NCBI GenBank assembly: GCA_938017795.1
Contig: CALIJZ010000083.1
Coordinates: 1 to 36,191 of the forward strand
Reading direction: 5' to 3'
Source of the DNA: an uncultured Bacteriovoracaceae bacterium
GTDB taxonomy: Bacteria > Bdellovibrionota > Bacteriovoracia > Bacteriovoracales > Bacteriovoracaceae
DNA length: 36,191 bases
Under the pieces are notes generated by a model. The model saw only the letters and a program-made list of their open reading frames with translations, was not told where the DNA came from and did not search any database. The position numbers and the translations under genes are program-made. Within the stretch, counting starts at the first letter, position 1. Each line of letters starts with the position of its first letter. Shown piece after piece: positions 7,521 through 16,967 of the stretch.

Positions 7521-7534
7521 TGGATTATAATCCA
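7521..7534. repeat. Perfect 14-base palindrome TGGATTATAATCCA
   Basis: A self-complementary 14-mer lies 20 bases beyond the stop of the gene ending at 7554 and about 210 bases before the electron-transfer operon. It contains TATAAT on the plus strand. It could be an operator or the base of a small cruciform. There is no T-run, so it is not a typical terminator. Confidence 0.3.
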
Positions 7535-7553
7535 GGGACTTTTAAGATCAAGC

Positions 7554-8189
7554 TTAATACTCATCATAGTAAAAAGATTTTTTTATCTTTGGTTGGGTCT
7601 TTAGGAAGTCGTAGAAAACTTCACTCTCTAACATTTTTTCATTGAGATCATAACACCATAGTAAACCAAGTTTGGTAGTCTCTGGACTCATCTCTTTGGT
7701 CTCACCATTAGGTTGCATCATTACTTTCCCTCTAAATTTCCAATCATTTTGATAAATTCCATAAATGCCACCTTCAAAACCTTGACTTATACAAGAGTAT
7801 TTAAAGTTTGAGCCATAAGCATAAAATTTATTTTTGGTCCCAGGGAAAACTGGATTTTTAATATTTTTCACTTGGTATAAAGGAGTATCGTACTTTCTTT
7901 TAAAACACCCAATCTCTTTAATAGCTCCTCCATTATTGAAAAGCGCTGAATCTACAGTCAAGGTATAATCATCATTGACCAATACATTGTTTTTTCTTTT
8001 TCTGAATATTTTTTGAATACTATGTTCTCCAGCACTTGATCTCTCATAACCTAAGATATGACATACTTTATCAGGGTTTGAGTTTGAATGAATATACAAA
8101 TTTTCTCCAAGAGAAGGTTTTTTTACAATAGTAATATCAGCAGAGACCAAAGAGGCAGCAAGTAAAACAAAGAGGTAAAGCGGGTTCAT
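7554..8189 (-). CDS. Exported protein of unknown function
   Basis: A protein of 211 residues from the ATG at 8189, which has AAAAAGG seven bases upstream and opens directly into a signal peptide (MNPLYLFVLLAASLVSA|D). The frame extends upstream for 51 more codons, but those lack a start with an SD and do not resemble protein, so the inner ATG is preferred. The mature protein has four cysteines (VCHILGY, GCFKRKY, YSCISQG, LWCYDLN), probably two disulfides, and is Tyr/Phe/Lys-rich. I recognise no domain. It may be another of the many small exported proteins of this genome. It is divergent from the small gene at 8384. Confidence 0.65.
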   Translation of the reverse strand: MNPLYLFVLLAASLVSADITIVKKPSLGENLYIHSNSNPDKVCHILGYERSSAGEHSIQKIFRKRKNNVLVNDDYTLTVDSALFNNGGAIKEIGCFKRKYDTPLYQVKNIKNPVFPGTKNKFYAYGSNFKYSCISQGFEGGIYGIYQNDWKFRGKVMMQPNGETKEMSPETTKLGLLWCYDLNEKMLESEVFYDFLKTQPKIKKSFYYDEY

Positions 8190-8383
8190 TTTTAGCCTTT
8201 TTCTATGAAGGGATCTTAAGATTGTAGCTAATCCAAGAAAAAAAAAGATATTAAAAGGATTTCTTACACTCTCTGTATAAAAATTAAACACAATATTAAT
8301 CGAGCACTCTGTAAAACATACATACAAAACAATATTGCTCACGCGAAGGAGTATAATGGATTAGTTTCTACATAGGAGTTTTC

Positions 8384-8743
8384 ATGAAGTTATTTTTAGT
8401 ATTTCTTTTTTGTCTTATATCAACCACTAGTCATTCTCAAACGATAAAATGCCACAGGAGTGAGGATAGTACTAGGTATGAAATAATTAGAGATTCCTAT
8501 ACTAAAGAGCTGACATATTCTGTTTATTATAGGAATGATCTTAAGTTAAGTAAGCTCTTTTCAAATAGTGAATTTAAATATGTTACTAGTGAAGACATTC
8601 ATTTAGATGCTTCTAATTCAAACCATAGCCTGAATTTAAAAATGCCTTTTTGGGATCGTCTCCAAGGTAAAAATTTACCAAGCTTCTTGTGCTATAGTAA
8701 TCACTGCTTTGACGTTATTTGCAGCTTTGACACGCGGATGTAA
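8384..8743 (+). CDS. Small exported protein of unknown function
   Basis: A protein of 119 residues with a signal peptide (MKLFLVFLFCLISTTSHSQ, cleavage near SHS|Q). The start is supported by AGGAG seven bases before the ATG, and TATAAT at 8352-8357 could be its -10 element. Four cysteines in the mature part (IKCHRSED, FLCYSNHCFDVICSF) cluster mainly at the C-terminus and may form disulfides. There is no family match. Its stop lies only five bases from the stop of the convergent metalloprotease gene, with no room for a separate terminator. Confidence 0.6.
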   Translation: MKLFLVFLFCLISTTSHSQTIKCHRSEDSTRYEIIRDSYTKELTYSVYYRNDLKLSKLFSNSEFKYVTSEDIHLDASNSNHSLNLKMPFWDRLQGKNLPSFLCYSNHCFDVICSFDTRM

Positions 8744-8748
8744 TAACA

Positions 8749-10014
8749 TTAACGATATTTTTTCATATAAGAGTATATATTTCTCAATTTATGTTGCATT
8801 TTAACTTTATAGTCTGGATCTATTATTTTCTTATTGTTGTACTGAGTATTGTACTGCAATACTTCCTTATACATAGACTGTAGATCAGCAAGCATGGTCT
8901 CTAAATTTAACAAAGAACTACTTAGGTCACTATCATTTAGATGAACTTCCATTACAGAAGGAGTTTGATTTTTAAAGTCCTTACTCATAATTAAACTATA
9001 AGGGATAACCTCACTTGATTCATTGGCTTCTAGACCAAGCTTCTCAAGGGATGATAAATTTAAATTACTAGTTACATTAAAATCTGAAGGCTTGGATATA
9101 ACACTTCTCAATTGTTCAAGAGTTCTCTCAGCAATATCTAAAACTAATTTAGTATGTTCTGGTAAAACTCCGCTATCTAAAAAGAAAAAGTATATATTTT
9201 CTGAATATGTATAAAACTCTTCAAAATTTAAATATTTAAAGTATGGTAGATGATCAAAACTCTCAATATCATTAAGACCAGTATTTGTGATCCTGGAACG
9301 AAGAATTGAATTATCCTTTAATGCAAATTGAGCATGCCTTGCTTCGTGAAGAATAACTTGTCTGATCTCAAACTCTGAAGAAGAAATCATTTGTTCTGAG
9401 TTTAACCAAATTTGGTTCGTACCAGGATTATAAAAACCCATTGTAAAATGATCAAAAAAATCAGGATGAGCCATAAAGAGTTCTGTTTTGTAAAACTTTT
9501 TTAAATAGTAGGCATAAGAATTGATAGAATTGAGATTTTCCTTCGGTAATATTTTTAATAATGAAGTATCTAAACCATTGATGGATTTTTTAACAACTCT
9601 ACTCTTCCATCCATTGATATCTATTTTCCTTCTATACCATTTTATGAGTTCTTTCTTTTCCAAAGGTCTATTTTCATCTAGCTCCAAGTTTTTCAGATAA
9701 TTAGTTAACTCTGACTTCGTCCAAGCTTTGGAGTTATTGTTAGATAGAACTACAGTTTTTACACCTTCTTTGGTTTTCACAGATGAGCCATGAATATTCA
9801 TATTAATATAGAGATGCACATTCTTTCCCAAGAGTCTCTCTACTGTTTTCCCGAACTTCGTTTTGTTAGGCATTATTTGAATAACTTGTGGGGAAAGTTT
9901 TTTCGTCTCCAGGCCAATTTCTTTAATTATGGATAATAATGATGGAGCAAGGAATTTATCACACGACAAAGATTGTAAACTAGCGATAAAGAGTATTGAA
10001 ATTATATATTTCAT
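8749..10014 (-). CDS. Exported HExxH zinc metalloprotease-like protein
   Basis: A protein of 421 residues with a hydrophobic signal sequence ending LSLSC (Cys18), so it is possibly a lipoprotein with a poor lipobox. The sequence VILHEARHAQF puts the HExxH zinc motif at H223-E224-x2-H227. About 38-43 residues on, NFEEFYTYSE offers Glu265/Glu266 as a third ligand, as in gluzincin-type peptidases. The ~200-residue region before the motif may be a propeptide or substrate-recognition part; the tail is helical. The ATG lies four bases after the stop of the preceding gene and lacks an SD of its own, so it is translated by coupling. With the subtilase two genes upstream it forms a proteolytic surface cluster. 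Confidence 0.7.
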   Translation of the reverse strand: MKYIISILFIASLQSLSCDKFLAPSLLSIIKEIGLETKKLSPQVIQIMPNKTKFGKTVERLLGKNVHLYINMNIHGSSVKTKEGVKTVVLSNNNSKAWTKSELTNYLKNLELDENRPLEKKELIKWYRRKIDINGWKSRVVKKSINGLDTSLLKILPKENLNSINSYAYYLKKFYKTELFMAHPDFFDHFTMGFYNPGTNQIWLNSEQMISSSEFEIRQVILHEARHAQFALKDNSILRSRITNTGLNDIESFDHLPYFKYLNFEEFYTYSENIYFFFLDSGVLPEHTKLVLDIAERTLEQLRSVISKPSDFNVTSNLNLSSLEKLGLEANESSEVIPYSLIMSKDFKNQTPSVMEVHLNDSDLSSSLLNLETMLADLQSMYKEVLQYNTQYNNKKIIDPDYKVKMQHKLRNIYSYMKKYR

Positions 10015-10018
10015 TTAT

Positions 10019-10768
10019 CTAGATAGGATAATTATGTGAATCCTTAATCCTTAAATTAAATTCTTTATATTTTTTGTATTTTTTAATCAAACCTTGTAAC
10101 TCATCAAAGTCATTTGTTACGAGGAATGAAATATTTAAATCTTTATCATGTCTAATCACATCAACATTAGCAAACTCCCCATCACGATACTGATCCATAG
10201 GAACAACAAGCTCACCGGTAATATAGCCCACAGTTCCAGTTTGTTTACTAACAACAACAGGAAACTGTCCAATACTTTGAAACGGATCAACTTGTCCTTT
10301 ATCAAACTCAATATAGCCCCATCTTTGATTTACGATACTCCCTGCACTAATTCCGGAACTATCATTAGATGGTTTAACTAATGTATTTTGAGAGATATAA
10401 AACTCAAACTCTTCTCCTAGTTCTATTTTATGATTTTCAGATAACTCATAAGCATCTTTTAATTCAATAAGAGTTGGAGGTCTTGGTGCTTCAATATCTT
10501 TGCTTTCAGAGTTCTTGCCAACTGTTTTGTTTTTTTGACTCTTCGATTTCTCAACTATCTCTCCATTAGACTGTTTGTTCATTGCTATCTCTCTAGTAAA
10601 TTTTTCTACTTTTATTCCACTTACGACTTCTTTTTGTTCAGTTCTTTCAATATCTACTTCAATCACTTCTTCAAACTCAATACTATGATCCTCTACTGGA
10701 TAATTCTTAATTACCATTGTAAAAAATATCGCTAGAGAACATACAAATATAAATTTATCTAATTTCAT
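10019..10768 (-). CDS. Membrane-anchored periplasmic protein of unknown function, between two protease genes
   Basis: A protein of 249 residues. A single uncleaved helix at about 7-22 (FIFVCSLAIFFTMVIKNYP) is followed by a charged Glu/Lys/Ser linker up to about residue 95, and then a compact domain from about 97 to 249 with no motif I can name. The architecture (anchor, flexible spacer, folded head) suits a protein reaching into the periplasm. It sits 16 bases after the subtilase stop and four bases before the metalloprotease start, so all three are one operon. A role as inhibitor, chaperone or activator of the proteases is a guess from position. Confidence 0.6.
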   Translation of the reverse strand: MKLDKFIFVCSLAIFFTMVIKNYPVEDHSIEFEEVIEVDIERTEQKEVVSGIKVEKFTREIAMNKQSNGEIVEKSKSQKNKTVGKNSESKDIEAPRPPTLIELKDAYELSENHKIELGEEFEFYISQNTLVKPSNDSSGISAGSIVNQRWGYIEFDKGQVDPFQSIGQFPVVVSKQTGTVGYITGELVVPMDQYRDGEFANVDVIRHDKDLNISFLVTNDFDELQGLIKKYKKYKEFNLRIKDSHNYPI

Positions 10769-10784
10769 AAAACTACTTTTTTAA

Positions 10785-12554
10785 TTATCTCAATGTATTA
10801 ATATCATTAAAACCATAGAACTTTACTTTTGCTCCAGTAAAATTTCCTGACCCTGAACTACTACAAACCTTTACTTTCCATTCACCATTAGCATTGAGTC
10901 CCATTGGAGCTCTCACGTTAAACCTTTGAGAATATCCCATATTTGTAGAACTGGCAGACTCACCATTATTCTTAACCATTATTGTTTTTCCACTAGGAGT
11001 TTCTAGAAAAATCCCCATTCTTGATTTATTTAAGCCAGTTGTTTTAACGCTAACTTCAGCTGACCAGATCTGAAAATCTTGATTAAAGTTTAAAGTTTCT
11101 TCGGAACAACTACCAGAAGAGATTGTTTGTTCTGAAGCTTCAGTTAATTCAATACTAGTTGGGTTGGGAATTCTCATGTCTTCATTATAAACTTCCGCAA
11201 ACTCCACTGCTGCCGCAATATCTGGAACACCAAATCCATGATCAAAACTATGTTCTAGATGAATAAACCCTGTCTTTAACCTTGCAACTTTAGATTGTGA
11301 TCCAATCGTTCCAGAATATTTCGAAGCTCTATCAATAATATTTTGATTAGCTGTACGAATCATAACATATAAAAGATCTGTCCAGTTTGGACTTGGTATT
11401 GATTTTTTTAACGCTTCCATGATAACTGCAGCAGCTCCAGCTACAGTTGGAGAAGCAGAGGATGTACCATTCATTGAGCAAGTATAATTATCTCCTCCTT
11501 TATAGGTAGTACATGTTCCAAGAGAATTTCCACCTTTATGAGCGTACCCACTTAAAGCGACATTTGACCCTGGAGTTGAATAATTAATTACTTCATTATT
11601 TGTTGTTAGAGCTGCAATTGCATTAATAACATAAACCGAAGCGATTGATTCCATATTTCCATCTGCTCCAGTTACCGTCCCATCATTACCATTTGATTTA
11701 AAATATAATATTTTATTTTTAGTGGCACCCTCGATTGCACTTCTTACGTTTACATCTGAATCACTGACTTGTTGATGGTTCACAACACTACTAACGCCTC
11801 TACCAAAACTACCATTCCATACATTAACATTTGGATTTTTCTTATATGTTTCTGAAAGTGCTGCTTGAGATTGATATCCAAGAAAGTTATCTCCAGAAAT
11901 GGTCGCGTCCCACGCCACTCCCATTAACCCTATACCATTATTTCCTTCAGCGGCCATTAAGCCACCAACCATTGTTCCATGACTTGAAGTCCCGGTTTCT
12001 AATGGATGATTATCACTAGATGATGACTTACCATAATCTCTTGATCCTTCTAAAACAAAGTTTCCTTCTATATCTTCATGAACTGAATCAAGCCCTGTAT
12101 CAGCAACGTGAACTCTTACTCCTGTTCCTCTATAAGTGTCATAAGTTTTCGCGATATTGAAATCTTTAGTTTTTGCACTCTCGGACATATAACCACTACC
12201 AGATCTTAGATTTTCAACCCTTTGATTATTAGCTAAGATATGCCAAACATTACAGGCCATCGGATCATCAATACCTAAGTAGTTATTCCAATCTTCACAA
12301 TTTTTTAAAGATGATTTATCAGTAATTGGTGGATCAGGTTGTTGACCTGGATCGCCCGGTTTTCCTCCTCCGTCACCTGGATCTTCCCCGGGACAAAATT
12401 CAGGAAATTTTTTACAAAGTTCATCTTTTCCGCCTGGGTCAAGAGATGATAAGTCATCAACTGAATTTGATCTTAATGACGATAAAGGCGATCCTCCACA
12501 ACTTACAATTAAAATAGTGACCAAGGGTATGTATAAAAAATTCTTAACAGACAT
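10785..12554 (-). CDS. Kexin-like subtilase lipoprotein with P domain
   Basis: A protein of 589 residues with GGAGTAA just before the ATG. The signal peptide ends in LIVSC, so Cys19 is the lipidation site. A Gly/Pro/Asp-rich spacer (about 39-76) precedes the S8 catalytic domain (about 130-460). The triad is Asp152 (VADTGLD), His192 (SSHGTMVGG) and Ser365 (GTSSASP), with Asn247 in NGSFG a likely oxyanion residue. A C-terminal jelly-roll P domain (about 480-587; ETPSGKTIMVKN, GEWKVKVCSSSGSG) places it with proprotein convertases. It is predicted to be anchored to the cell surface or periplasmic face and to cleave proteins. It leads the operon with the anchored protein and the HExxH metalloprotease. 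Confidence 0.9.
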   Translation of the reverse strand: MSVKNFLYIPLVTILIVSCGGSPLSSLRSNSVDDLSSLDPGGKDELCKKFPEFCPGEDPGDGGGKPGDPGQQPDPPITDKSSLKNCEDWNNYLGIDDPMACNVWHILANNQRVENLRSGSGYMSESAKTKDFNIAKTYDTYRGTGVRVHVADTGLDSVHEDIEGNFVLEGSRDYGKSSSSDNHPLETGTSSHGTMVGGLMAAEGNNGIGLMGVAWDATISGDNFLGYQSQAALSETYKKNPNVNVWNGSFGRGVSSVVNHQQVSDSDVNVRSAIEGATKNKILYFKSNGNDGTVTGADGNMESIASVYVINAIAALTTNNEVINYSTPGSNVALSGYAHKGGNSLGTCTTYKGGDNYTCSMNGTSSASPTVAGAAAVIMEALKKSIPSPNWTDLLYVMIRTANQNIIDRASKYSGTIGSQSKVARLKTGFIHLEHSFDHGFGVPDIAAAVEFAEVYNEDMRIPNPTSIELTEASEQTISSGSCSEETLNFNQDFQIWSAEVSVKTTGLNKSRMGIFLETPSGKTIMVKNNGESASSTNMGYSQRFNVRAPMGLNANGEWKVKVCSSSGSGNFTGAKVKFYGFNDINTLR

Positions 12555-12683
12555 ATTTACTCCAATTAAATCTATAGTTTTTTAATCGGCTATCTGAATC
12601 TTTACTTAACTATTAAAGTGTATCCTCATGTTTTTTGATATTTAGGTATTGATTATAGGTAATGGAAACAAATTTAGAGAAAC

Positions 12684-14420
12684 TTATAATTGTTCAGCAA
12701 ATATTTTTTCTGTGATTTTCCAAAAATTACCCTGCTTTCTTGCAATAACAAATGAAGGCATTCTTAGAAGTCTTTGATATTTAATGACTTGATCAATTTC
12801 AGTGATTTCAAATTCTAACTCAGGCCTTCTCATATGTGACCTTAGAAAGTTTATATTAAATTTTTTCAAACTCGTTTTATTATTCAAGTAATGATACTCA
12901 GCTAAATATTTTGCATCAAAATCGTAATACTTTACTTCTAAAAAAGGATTTCCTTTCTTATCACTTCTTTTTTCAATCTTGATTGTATCTGGTTTTAATA
13001 CGTGAGCATTTTTAGATAACTTTGCTTGCTTCAACTTAGAATCAGCATCAATTAAAATAGATTCACACTCACTACACTCTCGGGCCGTAATATCATTTTC
13101 TGCACCACATTCTTCACATATTTTAAATCTAAATCGATAATTACAGGGAGTAATTTCATATGTATCTGGATCTTGATGAGCTCCTCTACATTTTCTGCCA
13201 TAATGCTCAATGACTTCATCATCTAAGTTTTTAAAACCCCAAAAATTATTTTCAAACCCACACTTTGGACAAGGGACTAAAACTGCAACTGAGTCTGAAA
13301 CTGTTTTTTTATCACTAATCTCAGGAGAATAAATATCATGTCCCATTCCTGTATAATCCAAAACAATACAATCATGTTTATTATCATCTAGCCTTAAACC
13401 TCGTCCGATTATTTGTTGATACAGACTCACTGATTCAGTTGGACGTAAGATCGCAATCAGATCAACATGTGGAGCATCAAAACCCGTAGTTAAAACTGAA
13501 ACATTTACTAAATATTTAAATTCTTTATTCTTAAAGCTCTCAATGATTTCATCTCTGTCTTGCTCAGGAGTATCACCAAGAATAATTCCTGCTTGCTGCT
13601 CTGGTAAATATCCCAAGATTTCTTTGGCATGCTTTACCGTAGAGCTAAAAATCATCACTCCTTTTCTGTCATAACTTAAAGTAATATCTATAATGTTTTT
13701 AATAATAAGTGGAGTTAATCTTCTTTGCTTATTTAGAAGCTCTTGAACTTCAGAAATGGTATACATCTTATTTTTTTGAGTCAGTTCAGAAAAATCATAA
13801 CTAGTAACAGGAATATTAACTTTAACTGGAGCAGTCAAATATTTATTTCGTATCATATACTCAAGTGAAAGTTCATAGACACATTGTTTAAAAAACCTTT
13901 CTTGCTTTGTTTTAACTGAGCCATCATGAGAATAATTATAAATCCAACCTAATCCTAACCGATATGGGGTGGCCGTCAAACCGAGAGTGAACATTTTATC
14001 ATTATTGGCCTTAAGTTTTTTTACAACTTGAATATATTGAGTTTGCTCTTCAAGACTAACTCGATGACATTCATCAATGATTAGAAGATTAAAATCTTTA
14101 AAAAAATTGTCTTTTGCCTTGGCCACAGATTGGATACTACCAAAAATAACTTTTTGAGTGACTTCTTTTCTATTTAACCCGGCAGAATAAATTCCACCAT
14201 CAAGCCCATAACTTTCATACTTTTTATGATTTTGCTCTACAAGTTCTTTTACATGAGCAAGCACTAAGACTCTTCCATTAGCAATCTTTGCCATCTCAGC
14301 TATGACTAAACTTTTACCGGCTCCTGTAGGTAAAACAATGACAGCAGGGTCCTGCTTTTTTCGAAAGTATTTAACAGCACTATCTACTGCTTCTTGTTGA
14401 TATCCTCTGAGTTTATACAT
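12684..14420 (-). CDS. radD: RadD, superfamily 2 DNA helicase-like repair ATPase
   Basis: A protein of 578 residues, close in length and sequence pattern to E. coli RadD (YejH, about 586). The N-terminus [16 protein letters not shown] is a Q-motif-like start. Walker A is LPTGAGKS, Walker B/DExH is IIDECHR, motif [13 protein letters not shown], and motif [10 protein letters not shown] follows [21 protein letters not shown] zinc-binding region with [13 protein letters not shown] and [18 protein letters not shown] follows, as in RadD. In E. coli the protein works with SSB in double-strand-break and crosslink repair. There is no SD before the ATG; TAACAT ends eight bases upstream, compatible with a leaderless start. 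It is divergent from the DUF938 gene over 102 bases. Confidence 0.93.
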   Translation of the reverse strand: MYKLRGYQQEAVDSAVKYFRKKQDPAVIVLPTGAGKSLVIAEMAKIANGRVLVLAHVKELVEQNHKKYESYGLDGGIYSAGLNRKEVTQKVIFGSIQSVAKAKDNFFKDFNLLIIDECHRVSLEEQTQYIQVVKKLKANNDKMFTLGLTATPYRLGLGWIYNYSHDGSVKTKQERFFKQCVYELSLEYMIRNKYLTAPVKVNIPVTSYDFSELTQKNKMYTISEVQELLNKQRRLTPLIIKNIIDITLSYDRKGVMIFSSTVKHAKEILGYLPEQQAGIILGDTPEQDRDEIIESFKNKEFKYLVNVSVLTTGFDAPHVDLIAILRPTESVSLYQQIIGRGLRLDDNKHDCIVLDYTGMGHDIYSPEISDKKTVSDSVAVLVPCPKCGFENNFWGFKNLDDEVIEHYGRKCRGAHQDPDTYEITPCNYRFRFKICEECGAENDITARECSECESILIDADSKLKQAKLSKNAHVLKPDTIKIEKRSDKKGNPFLEVKYYDFDAKYLAEYHYLNNKTSLKKFNINFLRSHMRRPELEFEITEIDQVIKYQRLLRMPSFVIARKQGNFWKITEKIFAEQL

Positions 14421-14522
14421 AAGACAATATGTTATGGATTTGATGAGTTTTTGTCATGAAAAAGATATTAGAGCTCAACTTCAACGCTTTTATTTAGCCA
14501 AAGTATAATTTATACTCGTTTC

Positions 14523-15128
14523 ATGAATACACTTACTCCTAGTCAAAGAAATAAAGGCCCCATCCTAGAGGTTTTAAAGCAATACCTGCAAAAGGGTCGT
14601 TTATTAGAGATTGGTACAGGTTGTGCTGAGCATGCAATTTTCTTTGCAAAAAACTTCCCTGAAATTCAATGGGTAACGAGTGATCGGTTAGATTGGCATA
14701 GAGAAATTTCCCAAACCTTAAAAAAAGCACAAATCAAAAACCTCCATGGTCCAGAGCTTTTAGAAATCGGTCAAAATGATTTTCCAAAAGGAGGCTTTAA
14801 TTATCTCTACTCTTCAAACACCCTCCATATTATGTCCTGGAAAGAAAATAAGACTTTTTTTAAATTACTTTCCAAAAGGTTAAGAGAAGGTGCACTTGTA
14901 TTTTTCTATGGTCCATTTAACTATAATGGAAAATTCACCAGCCCAAGTAATGAATCTTTTGATCAGCACTTGAAATTAAGAAATGAAAAATCAGGTATTA
15001 GAAACTTTGAAGATATAGTCTCTCAAATGAAAAAAGGTGGGTTTGAAATTATCGATGATCATGAAATGCCAGCAAACAATAGAACCTTAGTCTTTCAAAG
15101 GCTTGCTTATGAAAAAACTCAAGTCTAG
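14523..15128 (+). CDS. DUF938-type SAM-dependent methyltransferase
   Basis: A protein of 201 residues. The SAM-binding motif I is LLEIGTGCAEHAIFFA (about 32-47). SDRLDWH (acidic end of strand 2) and LYSSNTLHIMSW (motif IV region) follow. FYGPFNYNGKFTSPSNESFD is the typical signature of the DUF938 / methyltransferase-like 26 family, whose substrate is unknown. The usual length is about 200, so the gene is complete. No SD precedes the ATG. TATAAT (14504-14509) and TATACT (14511-14516) lie directly upstream, so the transcript has little or no leader. The cupin-like gene follows after eight bases with its own strong SD. Confidence 0.82.
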   Translation: MNTLTPSQRNKGPILEVLKQYLQKGRLLEIGTGCAEHAIFFAKNFPEIQWVTSDRLDWHREISQTLKKAQIKNLHGPELLEIGQNDFPKGGFNYLYSSNTLHIMSWKENKTFFKLLSKRLREGALVFFYGPFNYNGKFTSPSNESFDQHLKLRNEKSGIRNFEDIVSQMKKGGFEIIDDHEMPANNRTLVFQRLAYEKTQV

Positions 15129-15136
15129 GAGCATAT

Positions 15137-16135
15137 ATGATTGATCGTTTAAAAGCTTTAGGCTTAAAAATAGAGAAACGGTGTATAGATAAATCAAATA
15201 ATTTTCAAGAAATTTGCGTTCAAGAACTAGAAGCTTTCTCTCATGATTTATCTCTTAATGATTTTGAAAAAAGGGTCTCGAAATCTATACTTGCGCGGCC
15301 AAGTGTTAGACAGTTAAATCTTCATAATACTTTTGGACAACCTCCCCTTACCGTTTTTAATAATAATAAATTTGTCATTGATATTTACTTTTGGCTTCAT
15401 CACGACACCTCCATTCATGATCATAGTTTTGAAGGAGCATTCAAAGTTTTATTTGGCAGTTCTTTACAAGAAACTTATAAGGTTACAATAGAAAAAAAGT
15501 TCTCTGCTGATGTAGCTCAAACAATTTTAGAAAAAAAATCTTCTCAGTTTTTATATCAAAATGACGTTGTTAAAATCACCAGAGGAGATATATTTACTCA
15601 TCGCTTGATTCATCTTGAGGTTCCAACTATTACCTTATGTATAAGGAGTATTAATGATCAATCAAAAAAGCAGTGGCATCATTTTTCTAATGGCCTAAGT
15701 ATTGAGAAAAAAATCATTCCAGAACAGACTTTAAAAAGCTTTTATTATACTCAGTATTTACAAATCAGAGACAAGCCCGATTTTAAAGCTACTCTCAAAT
15801 CACTAATTACAAACCTCGACACCTCAGTAGTCATGAACTTCTACGAACAAATTGCAACTCAGTCCCTTCCATTTAATGAAGAGTTTTGTGAATCATTTTA
15901 TAATAGCTTATCTGAAATTTATAAGGATCAGCCTTGGTTTAAAACCTATCAAGACTTTTATAAAATCTTAGATGAGTCATATCTCGAGTTTCATAGTGAC
16001 TCTGCAATCATGAGAATCATCGAGCATGCCTATAATACCAAGATCTCTAAGGCCGAGACTCTTGATATCATTGATTCTTATAAATCTTTTCAAGCATCCC
16101 CGGATGAACTTAAATTAATTGAATCAATACTTTAA
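15137..16135 (+). CDS. Cupin-fold protein, possible metal-dependent dioxygenase-like
   Basis: A protein of 332 residues starting at an ATG with TAGGAG upstream. Residues 88-99 (HHDTSIHDHSFE) look like cupin motif 1, with His94, His96 and Glu99 as metal ligands. GDIFTHRLIHL at 150-160 resembles motif 2, with His155 or His159 as the fourth ligand. The arrangement recalls cysteine-dioxygenase-like cupins. The remaining 170 residues are helical and unassigned. It lies in an operon with the DUF938 methyltransferase, suggesting a shared small-molecule or protein substrate. The fold call is from motifs only and no substrate can be named. Confidence 0.55.
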   Translation: MIDRLKALGLKIEKRCIDKSNNFQEICVQELEAFSHDLSLNDFEKRVSKSILARPSVRQLNLHNTFGQPPLTVFNNNKFVIDIYFWLHHDTSIHDHSFEGAFKVLFGSSLQETYKVTIEKKFSADVAQTILEKKSSQFLYQNDVVKITRGDIFTHRLIHLEVPTITLCIRSINDQSKKQWHHFSNGLSIEKKIIPEQTLKSFYYTQYLQIRDKPDFKATLKSLITNLDTSVVMNFYEQIATQSLPFNEEFCESFYNSLSEIYKDQPWFKTYQDFYKILDESYLEFHSDSAIMRIIEHAYNTKISKAETLDIIDSYKSFQASPDELKLIESIL

Positions 16136-16140
16136 ATTTA

Positions 16141-16176
16141 TTAACATATACTCTTCTATCCCGTATAAAAGAATTC
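16141..16176 (+). promoter_or_regulatory. Sigma-70-type promoter for a leaderless mRNA
   Basis: TTAACA (16141-16146), a 17-base spacer and TATAAA (16164-16169) make a near-consensus promoter. The -10 ends seven bases before the ATG at 16177, so the first transcribed base should be at or next to the A of ATG. No SD is present. Confidence 0.6.
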
Positions 16177-16932
16177 ATGAAAGGAACATTTTTAAACAAT
16201 CAAATTGAGTATAAAATCCTACTAAATGGTGAACAATGGCTTCAAGGTCAAACAATTACAGGTTCACTAAAGATTTCTAATCATTCTAGTAATGATTTCC
16301 AACTCTGTGAAGTCGGACACTTTCTCTGTCTTGGGTCTCCCAAAAAAATAAAGACTAAGGATAAAGCTGCTTTTTCAGTTTTAGAAAAAAGTATATTCCC
16401 AGAGCAAACAGTTAAGGCAAAACAATCGGCTTCATTACCTATTAGTTATGAGCTTCCAGATGATGCTCACCTTAGTGATAAAACCAAAAGTTTATATCTC
16501 TGTAGTGGAAAAGAAGAAAGTTTCTATGAAACGGGATATCTTCCCTTAAATATTGGCCCCTTACAAATCATTAGTGGCTTTTTAGATATTTTTTCAAATT
16601 TTTATAAATTTAAAATCAAAACAATAAAGTCTAAAAAAGACTATGTTGAAGCCGTGATGGTCATCCCAAGCTCAAAGGAGTTTGCAAGCGTTGAAAAGCT
16701 CAAAATTCTATCACGAGTAAAAGATAAGAACTTAGAATTAAACTACGTTTTTAATCTTAAGAAAATTGATTTCAATGCCTCAACAAATACTTTAAAAAAT
16801 GAAATCAAAGAAATTCCAATTCTAATGGAGCCAAAACAATATCAGTTCTATGGTGAAAGCCTTAATCAAGAAGAAATCCTTAAATCAATAGAAGGAGTTT
16901 TAGAGCAAGTTAAAGTAAAATCATTTTTCTAA
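16177..16932 (+). CDS. Cytoplasmic protein, possibly arrestin/Spo0M-like fold
   Basis: A protein of 251 residues with no signal peptide or membrane helix. The N-terminal part (LLNGEQWLQGQTITGSLKIS) resembles the 'pGe.i.G.l.l.N' strand pattern of arrestin-like and Spo0M proteins. The segment ISYELPDDAHLSDKT is also typical of the second strand set of that fold. The C-terminal half alternates strands and charged loops. The match is by pattern only, so the assignment is tentative. It follows the cupin gene after 41 bases but has its own strong promoter and a leaderless start. Confidence 0.5.
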   Translation: MKGTFLNNQIEYKILLNGEQWLQGQTITGSLKISNHSSNDFQLCEVGHFLCLGSPKKIKTKDKAAFSVLEKSIFPEQTVKAKQSASLPISYELPDDAHLSDKTKSLYLCSGKEESFYETGYLPLNIGPLQIISGFLDIFSNFYKFKIKTIKSKKDYVEAVMVIPSSKEFASVEKLKILSRVKDKNLELNYVFNLKKIDFNASTNTLKNEIKEIPILMEPKQYQFYGESLNQEEILKSIEGVLEQVKVKSFF

Positions 16933-16967
16933 AGATATAACCATTTTAAAATGATATATTTAGCTTA

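Noticed and set aside
7506..7522. GTAACC followed by CGAA on the plus strand
   Set aside because: The spacer is only about 13 bases and no rightward gene follows; it does not fit the N16 promoter pattern.
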